The notes under the pieces were generated by a model. The model was not told the origin of the DNA. It did no database searches and was given only the letters and a program-made list of their open reading frames with translations. From DT-68 sp965263245 (GTDB lineage Bacteria > Bacillota_I > Bacilli_A > Mycoplasmatales > Metamycoplasmataceae), in NCBI GenBank assembly GCA_965263245.1, contig CBDHHR010000537.1:1-64000 (forward strand): DNA of 64,000 bases. The letters are read 5' to 3'. Below are positions 52,031-64,000 of the stretch, piece by piece (the first letter of the stretch is position 1; every line of letters starts with the position of its first letter). The position numbers and the translations under genes are program-made.

Positions 52031-55000
52031 GTCAATGACGTAGTGCCCTAGCACATCCATCCGTCGACGACTTAGTGCCCTTGCACATCCATCCGTCAAC
52101 GACTTAGTGCCCTAGCACATCCATCCGTCAATGACGTAGTGCCCTAGCACATCCATCCGTCGACGACTTAGTGCCCTAGCACATCCATCCATCAACGACT
52201 TAGTGCCCTAGCACATCCACCCGTCGACGACTTAGTGCCCTAGCACATCCATCCGTCGACGACTTAGTGCCCTAGCACATCCATCCGTCAATGACGTAGT
52301 GCCCTAGCACATCCATCCGTCGACTTAGTGCCCTAGCACATCCATCCGTCGACGACTTAGTGTCCTAGCACATCCATCCGTCGACGACTTAGTGCCCTAG
52401 CACATCCATCCGTCGACGACTTAGTGCCCTAGCACATCCATCCGTCAACGACTTAGTGCCCTAGCACATCCATTCGTCGACTTAGTGCCCTAGCACATCC
52501 ATCCGTCGACGACTTAGTGTCCTAGCACATCCATCCGTCGACTTAGTGCCCTAGCACATCCATCCGTCGACTTAGTGCCCTAGCACATCCATCCGTCGAC
52601 TTAGTGCCCTAGCACATCCATCCGTCGACGACTTAGTGCCCTAGCACATCCATCCGTCGACGACTTAGTGCCCTAGCACATCCATCCGTCAACGACTTAG
52701 TGCCCTAGCACATCCATCCGTCGACTTAGTGCCCTAGCACATCCATCCGTCGACGACTTAGTGCCCTAGCACATCCATCCGTCGACGACTTAGTGCCCTA
52801 GCACATCCATCCGTCAACGACTTAGTGCCCTAGCACATCCATCCGTCGACTTAGTGCCCTAGCACATCCATCCGTCGAACGACTTAGTGCCCTAGCACAT
52901 CCATCCGTCAACGACTTAGTGCCCTAGTACATCCATCCGTCGACTTAGTGTCCTAGCACATCCATCCGTCGACGACTTAGTGCCCTAGCACATCCATCCG
53001 TCAACGACTTAGTGCCCTAGCACATCCATCCGTCAACGACTTAGTGCCCTAGCACATCCATCCGTCGACGACTTAGTGCCCTTGCACATCCATCCGTCAA
53101 CGACTTAGTGCCCTAGCACATCCATCCGTCAACGACTTAGTGCCCTAGCACATCCATCCGTCGACGACTTAGTGCCCTTGCACATCCATCCGTCAACGAC
53201 TTAGTGCCCTAGCACATCCATCCGTCAACGACTTAGTGTCCTAGCACATCCATCCGTCAACGACTTAGTGCCCTAGCACATCCATCCGTCGACGACTTAG
53301 TGCCCTTGCACATCCATCCGTCAACGACTTAGTGCCCTAGCACATCCATCCGTCAACGACTTAGTGCCCTAGCACATCCATCCGTCGACGACTTAGTGCC
53401 CTTGCACATCCATCCGTCAACGACTTAGTGCCCTAGCACATCCATCCGTCAACGACTTAGTGCCATAGCACATCCATCCGTCAACGACTTAGTGCCCTAG
53501 CACATCCATCCGTCAACGACTTAGTGCCCTAGCACATCCATCCGTCGACGACTTAGTGCCCTTGCACATCCATCCGTCAACGACTTAGTGCCCTAGCACA
53601 TCCATCCGTCAACGACTTAGTGTCCTAGCACATCCATCCGTCGACTTAGTGTCCTAGCACATCCATCCGTCAACGACTTAGTGCCCTAGCACATCCATCC
53701 GTCGACTTAGTGTCCTAGCACATCCATCCGTCAACGACTTAGTGCCCTAGCACATCCATCCGTCGACTTAGTGTCCTAGCACATCCATCCGTCGACGACT
53801 TAGTGCCCTAGCACATCCATCCGTCAACGACTTAGTGCCCTAGCACATCCATCCGTCAACGACTTAGTGCCCTAGCACATCCATCCGTCGACGACTTAGT
53901 GCCCTTGCACATCCATCCGTCAACGACTTAGTGCCCTAGCACATCCATCCGTCGACTTAGTGTCCTAGCACATCCATCCGTCAACGACTTAGTGCCCTAG
54001 CACATCCATCCGTCGACTTAGTGTCCTAGCACATCCATCCGTCGACGACTTAGTGCCCTAGCACATCCATCCGTCAACGACTTAGTGCCCTAGCACATCC
54101 ATCCGTCAACGACTTAGTGCCCTAGCACATCCATCCGTCGACGACTTAGTGCCCTTGCACATCCATCCGTCAACGACTTAGTGCCCTAGCACATCCATCC
54201 GTCGACTTAGTGTCCTAGCACATCCATCCGTCAACGACTTAGTGCCCTAGCACATCCATCCGTCGACTTAGTGCCCTAGCACATCCATCCGTCAACGACT
54301 TAGTGCCCTAGCACATCCATCCGTCGACTTAGTGCCCTAGCACATCCATCCGTCGACTTAGTGCCCTAGCACATCCATCCGTCGACTTAGTGCCCTAGCA
54401 CATCCATCCGTCAACGACTTAGTGCCCTAGCACATCCATCCGTCGACGACTTAGTGCCCTAGCACATCCATCCGTCAACGACTTAGTGCCCTAGCACATC
54501 CATCCGTCGACTTAGTGCCCTAGCACATCCATCCGTCGACTTAGTGTCCTAGCACATCCATCCGTCGACGACTTAGTGCCCTAGCACATCCATCCGTCGA
54601 CTTAGTGCCCTAGCACATCCATCCGTCGACGACTTAGTGCCCTAGCACATCCATCCGTCAACGACTTAGTGCCCTAGCACATCCATCCGTCAACGACTTA
54701 GTGCCCTAGCACATCCATCCGTCGACGACTTAGTGCCCTAGCACATCCATCCGTCAACGACTTAGTGCCCTAGCACATCCACCCGTCGACGACTTAGTGC
54801 CCTAGCACATCCATCCGTCAACGACTTAGTGCCCTAGCACATCCATCCGTCAACGACTTAGTGCCCTAGCACATCCATCCGTCGACGACTTAGTGTCCTA
54901 GCACATCCATCCGTCGACGACTTAGTGCCCTAGCACATCCATCCGTCGACTTAGTGCCCTAGCACATCCATCCGTCGACGACTTAGTGCCCTAGCACATC

Positions 55001-58000
55001 CATCCGTCGACTTAGTGCCCTAGCACATCCATCCGTCGACTTAGTGCCCTAGCACATCCATCCGTCGACTTAGTGCCCTAGCACATCCATCCGTCGACTT
55101 AGTGCCCTAGCACATCCATCCGTCGACGACTTAGTGCCCTAGCACATCCATCCGTCGACGACTTAGTGCCCTAGCACATCCATCCGTCGACGACTTAGTG
55201 CCCTAGCACATCCATCCGTCAACGACTTAGTGCCCTAGCACATCCATCCGTCAACGACTTAGTGCCCTAGCACATCCATCCGTCGACGACTTAGTGCCCT
55301 AGCACATCCATCCATCAACGACTTAGTGCCCTAGCACATCCATCCGTCGACTTAGTGCCCTAGCACATCCATCCGTCGACGACTTAGTGTCCTAGCACAT
55401 CCATCCATCGACGACTTAGTGCCCTAGCACATCCATCCGTCGACTTAGTGCCCTAGCACATCCATCCGTCGACGACTTAGTGCCCTAGCACATCCATCCG
55501 TCGACTTAGTGCCCTAGCACATCCATCCGTCAACGACTTAGTGCCCTAGCACATCCATCCGTCGACTTAGTGCCCTAGCACATCCATCCGTCGACGACTT
55601 AGTGTCCTAGCACATCCATCCGTCAACGACTTAGTGCCCTAGCACATCCATCCGTCGACGACTTAGTGTCCTAGCACATCCATCCGTCAACGACTTAGTG
55701 CCCTAGCACATCCATCCGTCAACGACTTAGTGTCCTAGCACATCCATCCGTCGACGACTTAGTGTCCTAGCACATCCATCCGTCAACGACTTAGTGTCCT
55801 AGCACATCCATCCGTCGACGACTTAGTGTCCTAGCACATCCATCCGTCAACGACTTAGTGCCCTAGCACATCCATCCGTCAACGACTTAGTGCCCTAGCA
55901 CATCCATCCGTCAACGACTTAGTGCCCTAGCACATCCATCCGTCAACGACTTAGTGTCCTAGCACATCCATCCGTCAACGACTTAGTGTCCTAGCACATC
56001 CATCCGTCGACGACTTAGTGCCCTAGCACATCCATCCGTCAACGACTTAGTGTCCTAGCACATCCATCCGTCAACGACTTAGTGCCCTAGCACATCCATC
56101 CGTCAACGACTTAGTGTCCTAGCACATCCATCCGTCGACGACTTAGTGTCCTAGCACATCCATCCGTCGACGACTTAGTGCCCTAGCACATCCATCCGTC
56201 AACGACTTAGTGCCCTAGCACATCCATCCGTCAACGACTTAGTGCCCTAGCACATCCATCCGTCGACGACTTAGTGCCCTAGCACATCCATCCGTCAACG
56301 ACTTAGTGCCCTAGCACATCCATCCGTCGACTTAGTGTCCTAGCACATCCATCCGTCAACGACTTAGTGCCCTAGCACATCCATCCGTCGACTTAGTGTC
56401 CTAGCACATCCATCCGTCAACGACTTAGTGCCCTAGCACATCCATCCGTCAATGACTTAGTGCCCTAGCACATCCATCCGTCGACTTAGTGCCCTAGCAC
56501 ATCCATCCGTCGATTTAGTGCCCTAGCACATCCATCCGTCGACTTAGTGCCCTAGCACATCCATCCGTCGACTTAGTGCCCTAGCACATCCATCCGTCGA
56601 CGACTTAGTGCCCTAGCACATCCATCCGTCGACTTAGTGCCCTAGCACATCCATCCGTCGACTTAGTGCCCTAGCACATCCATCCGTCGACTTAGTGCCC
56701 TAGCACATCCATCCGTCGACTTAGTGCCCTAGCACATCCATCCGTCGACGACTTAGTGCCCTAGCACATCCATCCGTCGACGACTTAGTGCCCTAGCACA
56801 TCCATCCGTCGACGACTTAGTGCCCTAGCACATCCATCCGTCAACGACTTAGTGCCCTAGCACATCCATCCGTCAACGACTTAGTGCCCTAGCACATCCA
56901 TCCGTCGACGACTTAGTGCCCTAGCACATCCATCCATCAACGACTTAGTGCCCTAGCACATCCATCCGTCGACTTAGTGCCCTAGCACATCCATCCGTCG
57001 ACGACTTAGTGCCCTAGCACATCCATCCGTCGACGACTTAGTGCCCTAGCACATCCATCCGTCGACGACTTAGTGCCCTAGCACATCCATCCGTCAACGA
57101 CTTAGTGCCCTAGCACATCCATCCGTCGACTTAGTGCCCTAGCACATCCATCCGTCGACGACTTAGTGCCCTAGCACATCCATCCGTCAACGACTTAGTG
57201 CCCTAGCACATCCATCCGTCGACTTAGTGCCCTAGCACATCCATCCGTCGACTTAGTGCCCTAGCACATCCATCCGTCGACGACTTAGTGCCCTAGCACA
57301 TCCATCCGTCGACGACTTAGTGCCCTAGCACATCCATCCGTCAACGACTTAGTGCCCTAGCACATCCATCCGTCGACTTAGTGCCCTAGCACATCCATCC
57401 GTCGACGACTTAGTGCCCTAGCACATCCATCCGTCGACGACTTAGTGCCCTAGCACATCCATCCGTCAACGACTTAGTGCCCTAGCACATCCATCCGTCG
57501 ACTTAGTGCCCTAGCACATCCATCCGTCGACGACTTAGTGCCCTAGCACATCCATCCGTCAACGACTTAGTGCCCTAGTACATCCATCCGTCGACTTAGT
57601 GTCCTAGCACATCCATCCGTCGACGACTTAGTGCCCTAGCACATCCATCCGTCAACGACTTAGTGCCCTAGCACATCCATCCGTCAACGACTTAGTGCCC
57701 TAGCACATCCATCCGTCGACGACTTAGTGCCCTTGCACATCCATCCGTCAACGACTTAGTGCCCTAGCACATCCATCCGTCAACGACTTAGTGCCCTAGC
57801 ACATCCATCCGTCGACGACTTAGTGCCCTTGCACATCCATCCGTCAACGACTTAGTGCCCTAGCACATCCATCCGTCAACGACTTAGTGTCCTAGCACAT
57901 CCATCCGTCAACGACTTAGTGCCCTAGCACATCCATCCGTCGACGACTTAGTGCCCTTGCACATCCATCCGTCAACGACTTAGTGCCCTAGCACATCCAT

Positions 58001-60145
58001 CCGTCAACGACTTAGTGCCCTAGCACATCCATCCGTCGACGACTTAGTGCCCTTGCACATCCATCCGTCAACGACTTAGTGCCCTAGCACATCCATCCGT
58101 CAACGACTTAGTGCCATAGCACATCCATCCGTCAACGACTTAGTGCCCTAGCACATCCATCCGTCAACGACTTAGTGCCCTAGCACATCCATCCGTCGAC
58201 GACTTAGTGCCCTTGCACATCCATCCGTCAACGACTTAGTGCCCTAGCACATCCATCCGTCAACGACTTAGTGTCCTAGCACATCCATCCGTCGACTTAG
58301 TGTCCTAGCACATCCATCCGTCAACGACTTAGTGCCCTAGCACATCCATCCGTCGACTTAGTGTCCTAGCACATCCATCCGTCAACGACTTAGTGCCCTA
58401 GCACATCCATCCGTCGACTTAGTGTCCTAGCACATCCATCCGTCGACGACTTAGTGCCCTAGCACATCCATCCGTCAACGACTTAGTGCCCTAGCACATC
58501 CATCCGTCAACGACTTAGTGCCCTAGCACATCCATCCGTCGACGACTTAGTGCCCTTGCACATCCATCCGTCAACGACTTAGTGCCCTAGCACATCCATC
58601 CGTCGACTTAGTGTCCTAGCACATCCATCCGTCAACGACTTAGTGCCCTAGCACATCCATCCGTCAACGACTTAGTGCCCTAGCACATCCATCCGTCGAC
58701 GACTTAGTGCCCTAGCACATCCATCCGTCAACGACTTAGTGCCCTAGCACATCCATCCGTCAACGACTTAGTGCCCTAGCACATCCATCCGTCGACGACT
58801 TAGTGCCCTTGCACATCCATCCGTCAACGACTTAGTGCCCTAGCACATCCATCCGTCGACTTAGTGTCCTAGCACATCCATCCGTCAACGACTTAGTGCC
58901 CTAGCACATCCATCCGTCGACTTAGTGCCCTAGCACATCCATCCGTCAACGACTTAGTGCCCTAGCACATCCATCCGTCGACTTAGTGCCCTAGCACATC
59001 CATCCGTCGACTTAGTGCCCTAGCACATCCATCCGTCGACTTAGTGCCCTAGCACATCCATCCGTCGACGACTTAGTGCCCTAGCACATCCATCCGTCGA
59101 CGACTTAGTGCCCTAGCACATCCATCCGTCGACTTAGTGCCCTAGCACATCCATCCGTCGACTTAGTGCCCTAGCACATCCATCCGTCGACGACTTAGTG
59201 CCCTAGCACATCCATCCGTCAACGACTTAGTGCCCTAGCACATCCATCCGTCAACGACTTAGTGCCCTAGCACATCCATCCGTCAACGACTTAGTGCCCT
59301 AGCACATCCATCCGTCGACGACTTAGTGCCCTAGCACATCCATCCGTCAACGACTTAGTGCCCTAGCACATCCACCCGTCAACGACTTAGTGCCCTAGCA
59401 CATCCATCCGTCGACGACTTAGTGCCCTAGCACATCCATCCGTCAACGACTTAGTGCCCTAGCACATCCATCCGTCAACGACTTAGTGCCCTAGCACATC
59501 CATCCGTCAACGACTTAGTGCCCTAGCACATCCATCCGTCAACGACTTAGTGCCCTAGCACATCCATCCGTCGACGACTTAGTGCCCTAGCACATCCATC
59601 CGTCGACGACTTAGTGCCCTAGCACATCCATCCGTCGACGACTTAGTGCCCTAGCACATCCATCCGTCGACGACTTAGTGCCCTAGCACATCCATCCGTC
59701 AACGACTTAGTGCCCTAGCACATCCATCCATCAACGACTTAGTGCCCTAGCACATCCATCCATCAACGACTTAGTGCCCTAGCACATCCATCCGTCAACG
59801 ACTTAGTGCCCTAGCACATCCATCCGTCGACGACTTAGTGCCCTAGCACATCCATCCGTCAACGACTTAGTGCCCTAGCACATCCATCCATCAACGACTT
59901 AGTGCCCTAGCACATCCATCCATCAACGACTTAGTGCCCTAGCACATCCATCCGTCAACGACTTAGTGCCCTAGCACATCCATCCGTCAACGACTTAGTG
60001 CCCTAGCACATCCATCCGTCAACGACTTAGTGCCCTAGCACATCCATCCATCAACGACTTAGTGCCCTAGCACATCCACCCGTCGACGACTTAGTGCCCT
60101 AGCACATCCATCCGTCGACGACTTAGTGCCCTAGCACATCCATCC
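52031..60145 (+). repeat. HOR unit U7, 8,115 bp (regular prototype)
   Basis: Anchors are at 52031, 52127 and 52287. R1 landmarks are CTAGTAC 52924 and GTGCCATAG 53460. A single-base insertion (GTCGAACGACTT) at about 52876 makes the anchor-to-GTGCCATAG distance 1,429 bp. Middle landmarks CCATCAACG are at 55313 and 56934 (1,621 bp), neither preceded by TTAGGGCCC. The GTGTCC cluster runs about 55600-56150 and GTCAATGACTTAG is at 56448. R2 landmarks are 57575 and 58111. Near 58654 an A-type monomer stands where the other units have an S-type GTGTCC monomer. Apart from the 1-bp insertion, no broken monomers were seen. Confidence 0.91.
55600..56150 (+). repeat. GTGTCC-rich monomer cluster in U7
   Basis: GTGTCC and GTGCCC monomers alternate in an unbroken series of A and G types. 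Its position relative to the CCATCAACG landmarks (55313 and 56934) matches the cluster in U3. Confidence 0.8.
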
Positions 60146-63100
60146 GTCAATGACGTAGTGCCCTAGCACATCCATCCGTCGACGACTTAGTGCCCTTGCA
60201 CATCCATCCGTCAACGACTTAGTGCCCTAGCACATCCATCCGTCAATGACGTAGTGCCCTAGCACATCCATCCGTCGACGACTTAGTGCCCTAGCACATC
60301 CATCCATCAACGACTTAGTGCCCTAGCACATCCACCCGTCGACGACTTAGTGCCCTAGCACATCCATCCGTCGACGACTTAGTGCCCTAGCACATCCATC
60401 CGTCAATGACGTAGTGCCCTAGCACATCCATCCGTCGACTTAGTGCCCTAGCACATCCATCCGTCGACGACTTAGTGTCCTAGCACATCCATCCGTCGAC
60501 GACTTAGTGCCCTAGCACATCCATCCGTCGACGACTTAGTGCCCTAGCACATCCATCCGTCAACGACTTAGTGCCCTAGCACATCCATCCGTCGACTTAG
60601 TGCCCTAGCACATCCATCCGTCGACGACTTAGTGTCCTAGCACATCCATCCGTCGACTTAGTGCCCTAGCACATCCATCCGTCGACTTAGTGCCCTAGCA
60701 CATCCATCCGTCGACTTAGTGCCCTAGCACATCCATCCGTCGACGACTTAGTGCCCTAGCACATCCATCCGTCGACGACTTAGTGCCCTAGCACATCCAT
60801 CCGTCAACGACTTAGTGCCCTAGCACATCCATCCGTCGACTTAGTGCCCTAGCACATCCATCCGTCGACGACTTAGTGCCCTAGCACATCCATCCGTCGA
60901 CGACTTAGTGCCCTAGCACATCCATCCGTCAACGACTTAGTGCCCTAGCACATCCATCCGTCGACTTAGTGCCCTAGCACATCCATCCGTCGACGACTTA
61001 GTGCCCTAGCACATCCATCCGTCAACGACTTAGTGCCCTAGCACATCCATCCGTCGACTTAGTGTCCTAGCACATCCATCCGTCGACGACTTAGTGCCCT
61101 AGCACATCCATCCGTCAACGACTTAGTGCCCTAGCACATCCATCCGTCAACGACTTAGTGCCCTAGCACATCCATCCGTCGACGACTTAGTGCCCTTGCA
61201 CATCCATCCGTCAACGACTTAGTGCCCTAGCACATCCATCCGTCAACGACTTAGTGCCCTAGCACATCCATCCGTCGACGACTTAGTGCCCTTGCACATC
61301 CATCCGTCAACGACTTAGTGCCCTAGCACATCCATCCGTCAACGACTTAGTGTCCTAGCACATCCATCCGTCAACGACTTAGTGCCCTAGCACATCCATC
61401 CGTCGACGACTTAGTGCCCTTGCACATCCATCCGTCAACGACTTAGTGCCCTAGCACATCCATCCGTCAACGACTTAGTGCCCTAGCACATCCATCCGTC
61501 GACGACTTAGTGCCCTTGCACATCCATCCGTCAACGACTTAGTGCCCTAGCACATCCATCCGTCAACGACTTAGTGCCATAGCACATCCATCCGTCAACG
61601 ACTTAGTGCCCTAGCACATCCATCCGTCAACGACTTAGTGCCCTAGCACATCCATCCGTCGACGACTTAGTGCCCTTGCACATCCATCCGTCAACGACTT
61701 AGTGCCCTAGCACATCCATCCGTCAACGACTTAGTGTCCTAGCACATCCATCCGTCGACTTAGTGTCCTAGCACATCCATCCGTCAACGACTTAGTGCCC
61801 TAGCACATCCATCCGTCGACTTAGTGTCCTAGCACATCCATCCGTCAACGACTTAGTGCCCTAGCACATCCATCCGTCGACTTAGTGTCCTAGCACATCC
61901 ATCCGTCGACGACTTAGTGCCCTAGCACATCCATCCGTCAACGACTTAGTGCCCTAGCACATCCATCCGTCAACGACTTAGTGCCCTAGCACATCCATCC
62001 GTCGACGACTTAGTGCCCTTGCACATCCATCCGTCAACGACTTAGTGCCCTAGCACATCCATCCGTCGACTTAGTGTCCTAGCACATCCATCCGTCAACG
62101 ACTTAGTGCCCTAGCACATCCATCCGTCGACTTAGTGCCCTAGCACATCCATCCGTCGACGACTTAGTGCCCTAGCACATCCATCCGTCAACGACTTAGT
62201 GCCCTAGCACATCCATCCGTCAACGACTTAGTGCCCTAGCACATCCATCCGTCGACGACTTAGTGCCCTTGCACATCCATCCGTCAACGACTTAGTGCCC
62301 TAGCACATCCATCCGTCGACTTAGTGTCCTAGCACATCCATCCGTCAACGACTTAGTGCCCTAGCACATCCATCCGTCGACTTAGTGCCCTAGCACATCC
62401 ATCCGTCAACGACTTAGTGCCCTAGCACATCCATCCGTCGACTTAGTGCCCTAGCACATCCATCCGTCGACTTAGTGCCCTAGCACATCCATCCGTCGAC
62501 TTAGTGCCCTAGCACATCCATCCGTCAACGACTTAGTGCCCTAGCACATCCATCCGTCGACTTAGTGCCCTAGCACATCCATCCGTCAACGACTTAGTGC
62601 CCTAGCACATCCATCCGTCGACTTAGTGCCCTAGCACATCCATCCGTCAACGACTTAGTGCCCTAGCACATCCATCCGTCGACGACTTAGTGCCCTAGCA
62701 CATCCATCCGTCAACGACTTAGTGCCCTAGCACATCCATCCGTCGACGACTTAGTGCCCTAGCACATCCATCCGTCAACGACTTAGTGCCCTAGCACATC
62801 CATCCGTCAACGACTTAGTGCCCTAGCACATCCATCCGTCAACGACTTAGTGCCCTAGCACATCCATCCGTCAACGACTTAGTGCCCTAGCACATCCACC
62901 CGTCGACGACTTAGTGCCCTAGCACATCCATCCGTCAACGACTTAGTGCCCTAGCACATCCATCCGTCAACGACTTAGTGCCCTAGCACATCCATCCGTC
63001 AACGACTTATCCTAGCACATCCATCCGTCGACGACTTAGTGCCCTAGCACATCCATCCGTCAACGACTTAGTGCCCTAGCACATCCATCCGTCGACGACT

Positions 63101-64000
63101 TAGTGCCCTAGCACATCCATCCGTCAACGACTTAGTGCCCTAGCACATCCATCCGTCGACTTAGTGCCCTAGCACATCCATCCGTCAACGACTTAGTGCC
63201 CTAGCACATCCATCCGTCGACTTAGTGCCCTAGCACATCCATCCGTCGACGACTTAGTGCCCTAGCACATCCATCCGTCGACGACTTAGTGCCCTAGCAC
63301 ATCCATCCGTCGACGACTTAGTGCCCTAGCACATCCATCCGTCAACGACTTAGTGCCCTAGCACATCCATCCGTCAACGACTTAGTGCCCTAGCACATCC
63401 ATCCGTCGACGACTTAGTGCCCTAGCACATCCATCCATCAACGACTTAGTGCCCTAGCACATCCATCCGTCAACGACTTAGTGCCCTAGCACATCCATCC
63501 GTCGACGACTTAGTGCCCTAGCACATCCATCCATCGACGACTTAGTGCCCTAGCACATCCATCCGTCAACGACTTAGTGCCCTAGCACATCCATCCGTCG
63601 ACGACTTAGTGCCCTAGCACATCCATCCGTCAACGACTTAGTGCCCTAGCACATCCATCCGTCAACGACTTAGTGCCCTAGCACATCCATCCGTCGACTT
63701 AGTGCCCTAGCACATCCATCCGTCGACGACTTAGTGCCCTAGCACATCCATCCGTCGACTTAGTGCCCTAGCACATCCATCCGTCGACGACTTAGTGCCC
63801 TAGCACATCCATCCGTCAACGACTTAGTGCCCTAGCACATCCATCCGTCAACGACTTAGTGTCCTAGCACATCCATCCGTCGACGACTTAGTGCCCTAGC
63901 ACATCCATCCGTCAACGACTTAGTGCCCTAGCACATCCATCCGTCAACGACTTAGTGCCCTAGCACATCCATCCGTCAACGACTTAGTGTCCTAGCACAT
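60146..64000 (+). repeat. HOR unit U8, partial (5' part only)
   Basis: Anchors are at 60146, 60242 and 60402. R1 is present with GTGCCATAG at 61574, 1,428 bp from the anchor as in most units, but the CTAGTAC variant expected at 61038 reads CTAGCAC. A broken monomer (GACTTATCCTAG) is at about 63009. The first CCATCAACG landmark of the middle is at 63435, followed by CCATCGACGAC near 63531 as in U2, U6 and U7. GTGTCC monomers begin to appear at about 63860 and 63988, where the window ends. Confidence 0.88.

Larger units (their letters stand above)
1..64000. repeat. Satellite DNA array of 32/29-bp monomers, open at both ends
   Basis: Every line of the window is a head-to-tail copy of one short monomer in a single orientation. 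The window opens inside a monomer and closes inside another (ending GTGTCCTAGCACAT), so neither array edge is seen. The A-type monomer at 18961-18992 has 12 C, 5 G, 8 A and 7 T on the given strand, giving about 53% GC with a strong C-over-G skew. Most variation is at a few fixed positions: GTCAACGAC or GTCGACGAC, GTGCCC or GTGTCC, CCTAGCAC or CCTTGCAC. I saw no interval of unrelated sequence, no strand inversion and no poly-A, LTR or transposon end. The role is unknown. Arrays of this size and hierarchy are usually heterochromatic in eukaryotes; that is inference. Confidence 0.98.

Noticed and set aside
1..64000. CRISPR array (29-32-bp repeats in long series)
   Set aside because: There are no unique spacers: monomers abut directly and the variable positions are single bases shared by many copies.
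1..64000. Coding tandem repeat or long repetitive ORF on either strand
   Set aside because: Monomer lengths 32 and 29 are both 2 modulo 3, so each frame cycles through all three phases. The given strand has TAG in CTTAG and CCTAG in two phases. The reverse strand has TAG and TAA in two phases and TGA in the third for A-type monomers. Open stretches are limited to a few monomers.
1..64000. CENP-B box-like motif
   Set aside because: I looked for a TTCG with a CGGG at the proper spacing on both strands of the monomer and its variants and found none. CATTCGTC variants lack the second half.
1..64000. Helical phasing: 32 bp is close to three turns of DNA and five monomers to a nucleosome length
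   Set aside because: There are no A-tracts or other bend signals, and the mixture with 29-bp monomers breaks strict phasing; the fit may be chance.
1..64000. Naming the source species or a known satellite family
   Set aside because: I do not recognise the monomer, and no flanking unique sequence is present to place it.

Overview
The whole 64-kb window is one uninterrupted head-to-tail satellite DNA array. I found no unique sequence, gene, RNA gene, mobile element or CRISPR array on either strand. The monomer has two length classes: 32 bp (examples 18961-18992 and 18993-19024) and 29 bp (example 19857-19885). There are roughly 2,050 monomers, and the array runs off both ends of the window. 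The source is most likely a eukaryotic nuclear genome, in heterochromatin such as a pericentromere, subtelomere or a similar block. This rests only on the scale and hierarchy of the repeat. I do not recognise the satellite and cannot name the organism.

The monomers are not in random order. Rare variant monomers recur in a fixed order and define a higher-order repeat (HOR) of about 8.1 kb. The clearest anchor is a triplet of monomers carrying GTCAATGACG, always spaced 96 and then 160 bp. It starts at 3247, 11361, 19569, 27674, 35842, 43850, 52031 and 60146. This divides the window into a partial unit U0 (1-3246), seven complete units U1-U7 (8,008 to 8,208 bp), and a partial unit U8 (60146-64000).

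Each unit is laid out in this order: anchor triplet; a ~2.3-kb block R1 (diagnostic CTAGTAC, CTTGCAC and GTGCCATAG monomers); a ~2.5-kb variable middle, containing a block that occurs twice 1.61-1.69 kb apart; a second copy of the R block (R2); and a CCATCAACG/CCACCCGTC zone leading into the next anchor. R2 of one unit and R1 of the next lie 3.46-3.48 kb apart. Smaller periods of 250, 96 and 61 bp lie inside the R blocks. Above the 8.1-kb level, U2-U3 match U6-U7 at an offset that stays at 32,462 bp over several kilobases, which points to a four-unit super-period or a ~32.5-kb segmental duplication.

U3 and U7 are the most regular units. U4 and U5, and to a lesser degree U1, U2 and U6, have many truncated or fused monomers, mostly in the variable middle (30.7-33.3 kb and 38.8-40.95 kb). 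These are either a real rearrangement hotspot or assembly errors. Coding is excluded by arithmetic: 32 and 29 are both 2 modulo 3, and the monomer carries stops in two of three frames on each strand, so every frame closes within a few monomers.
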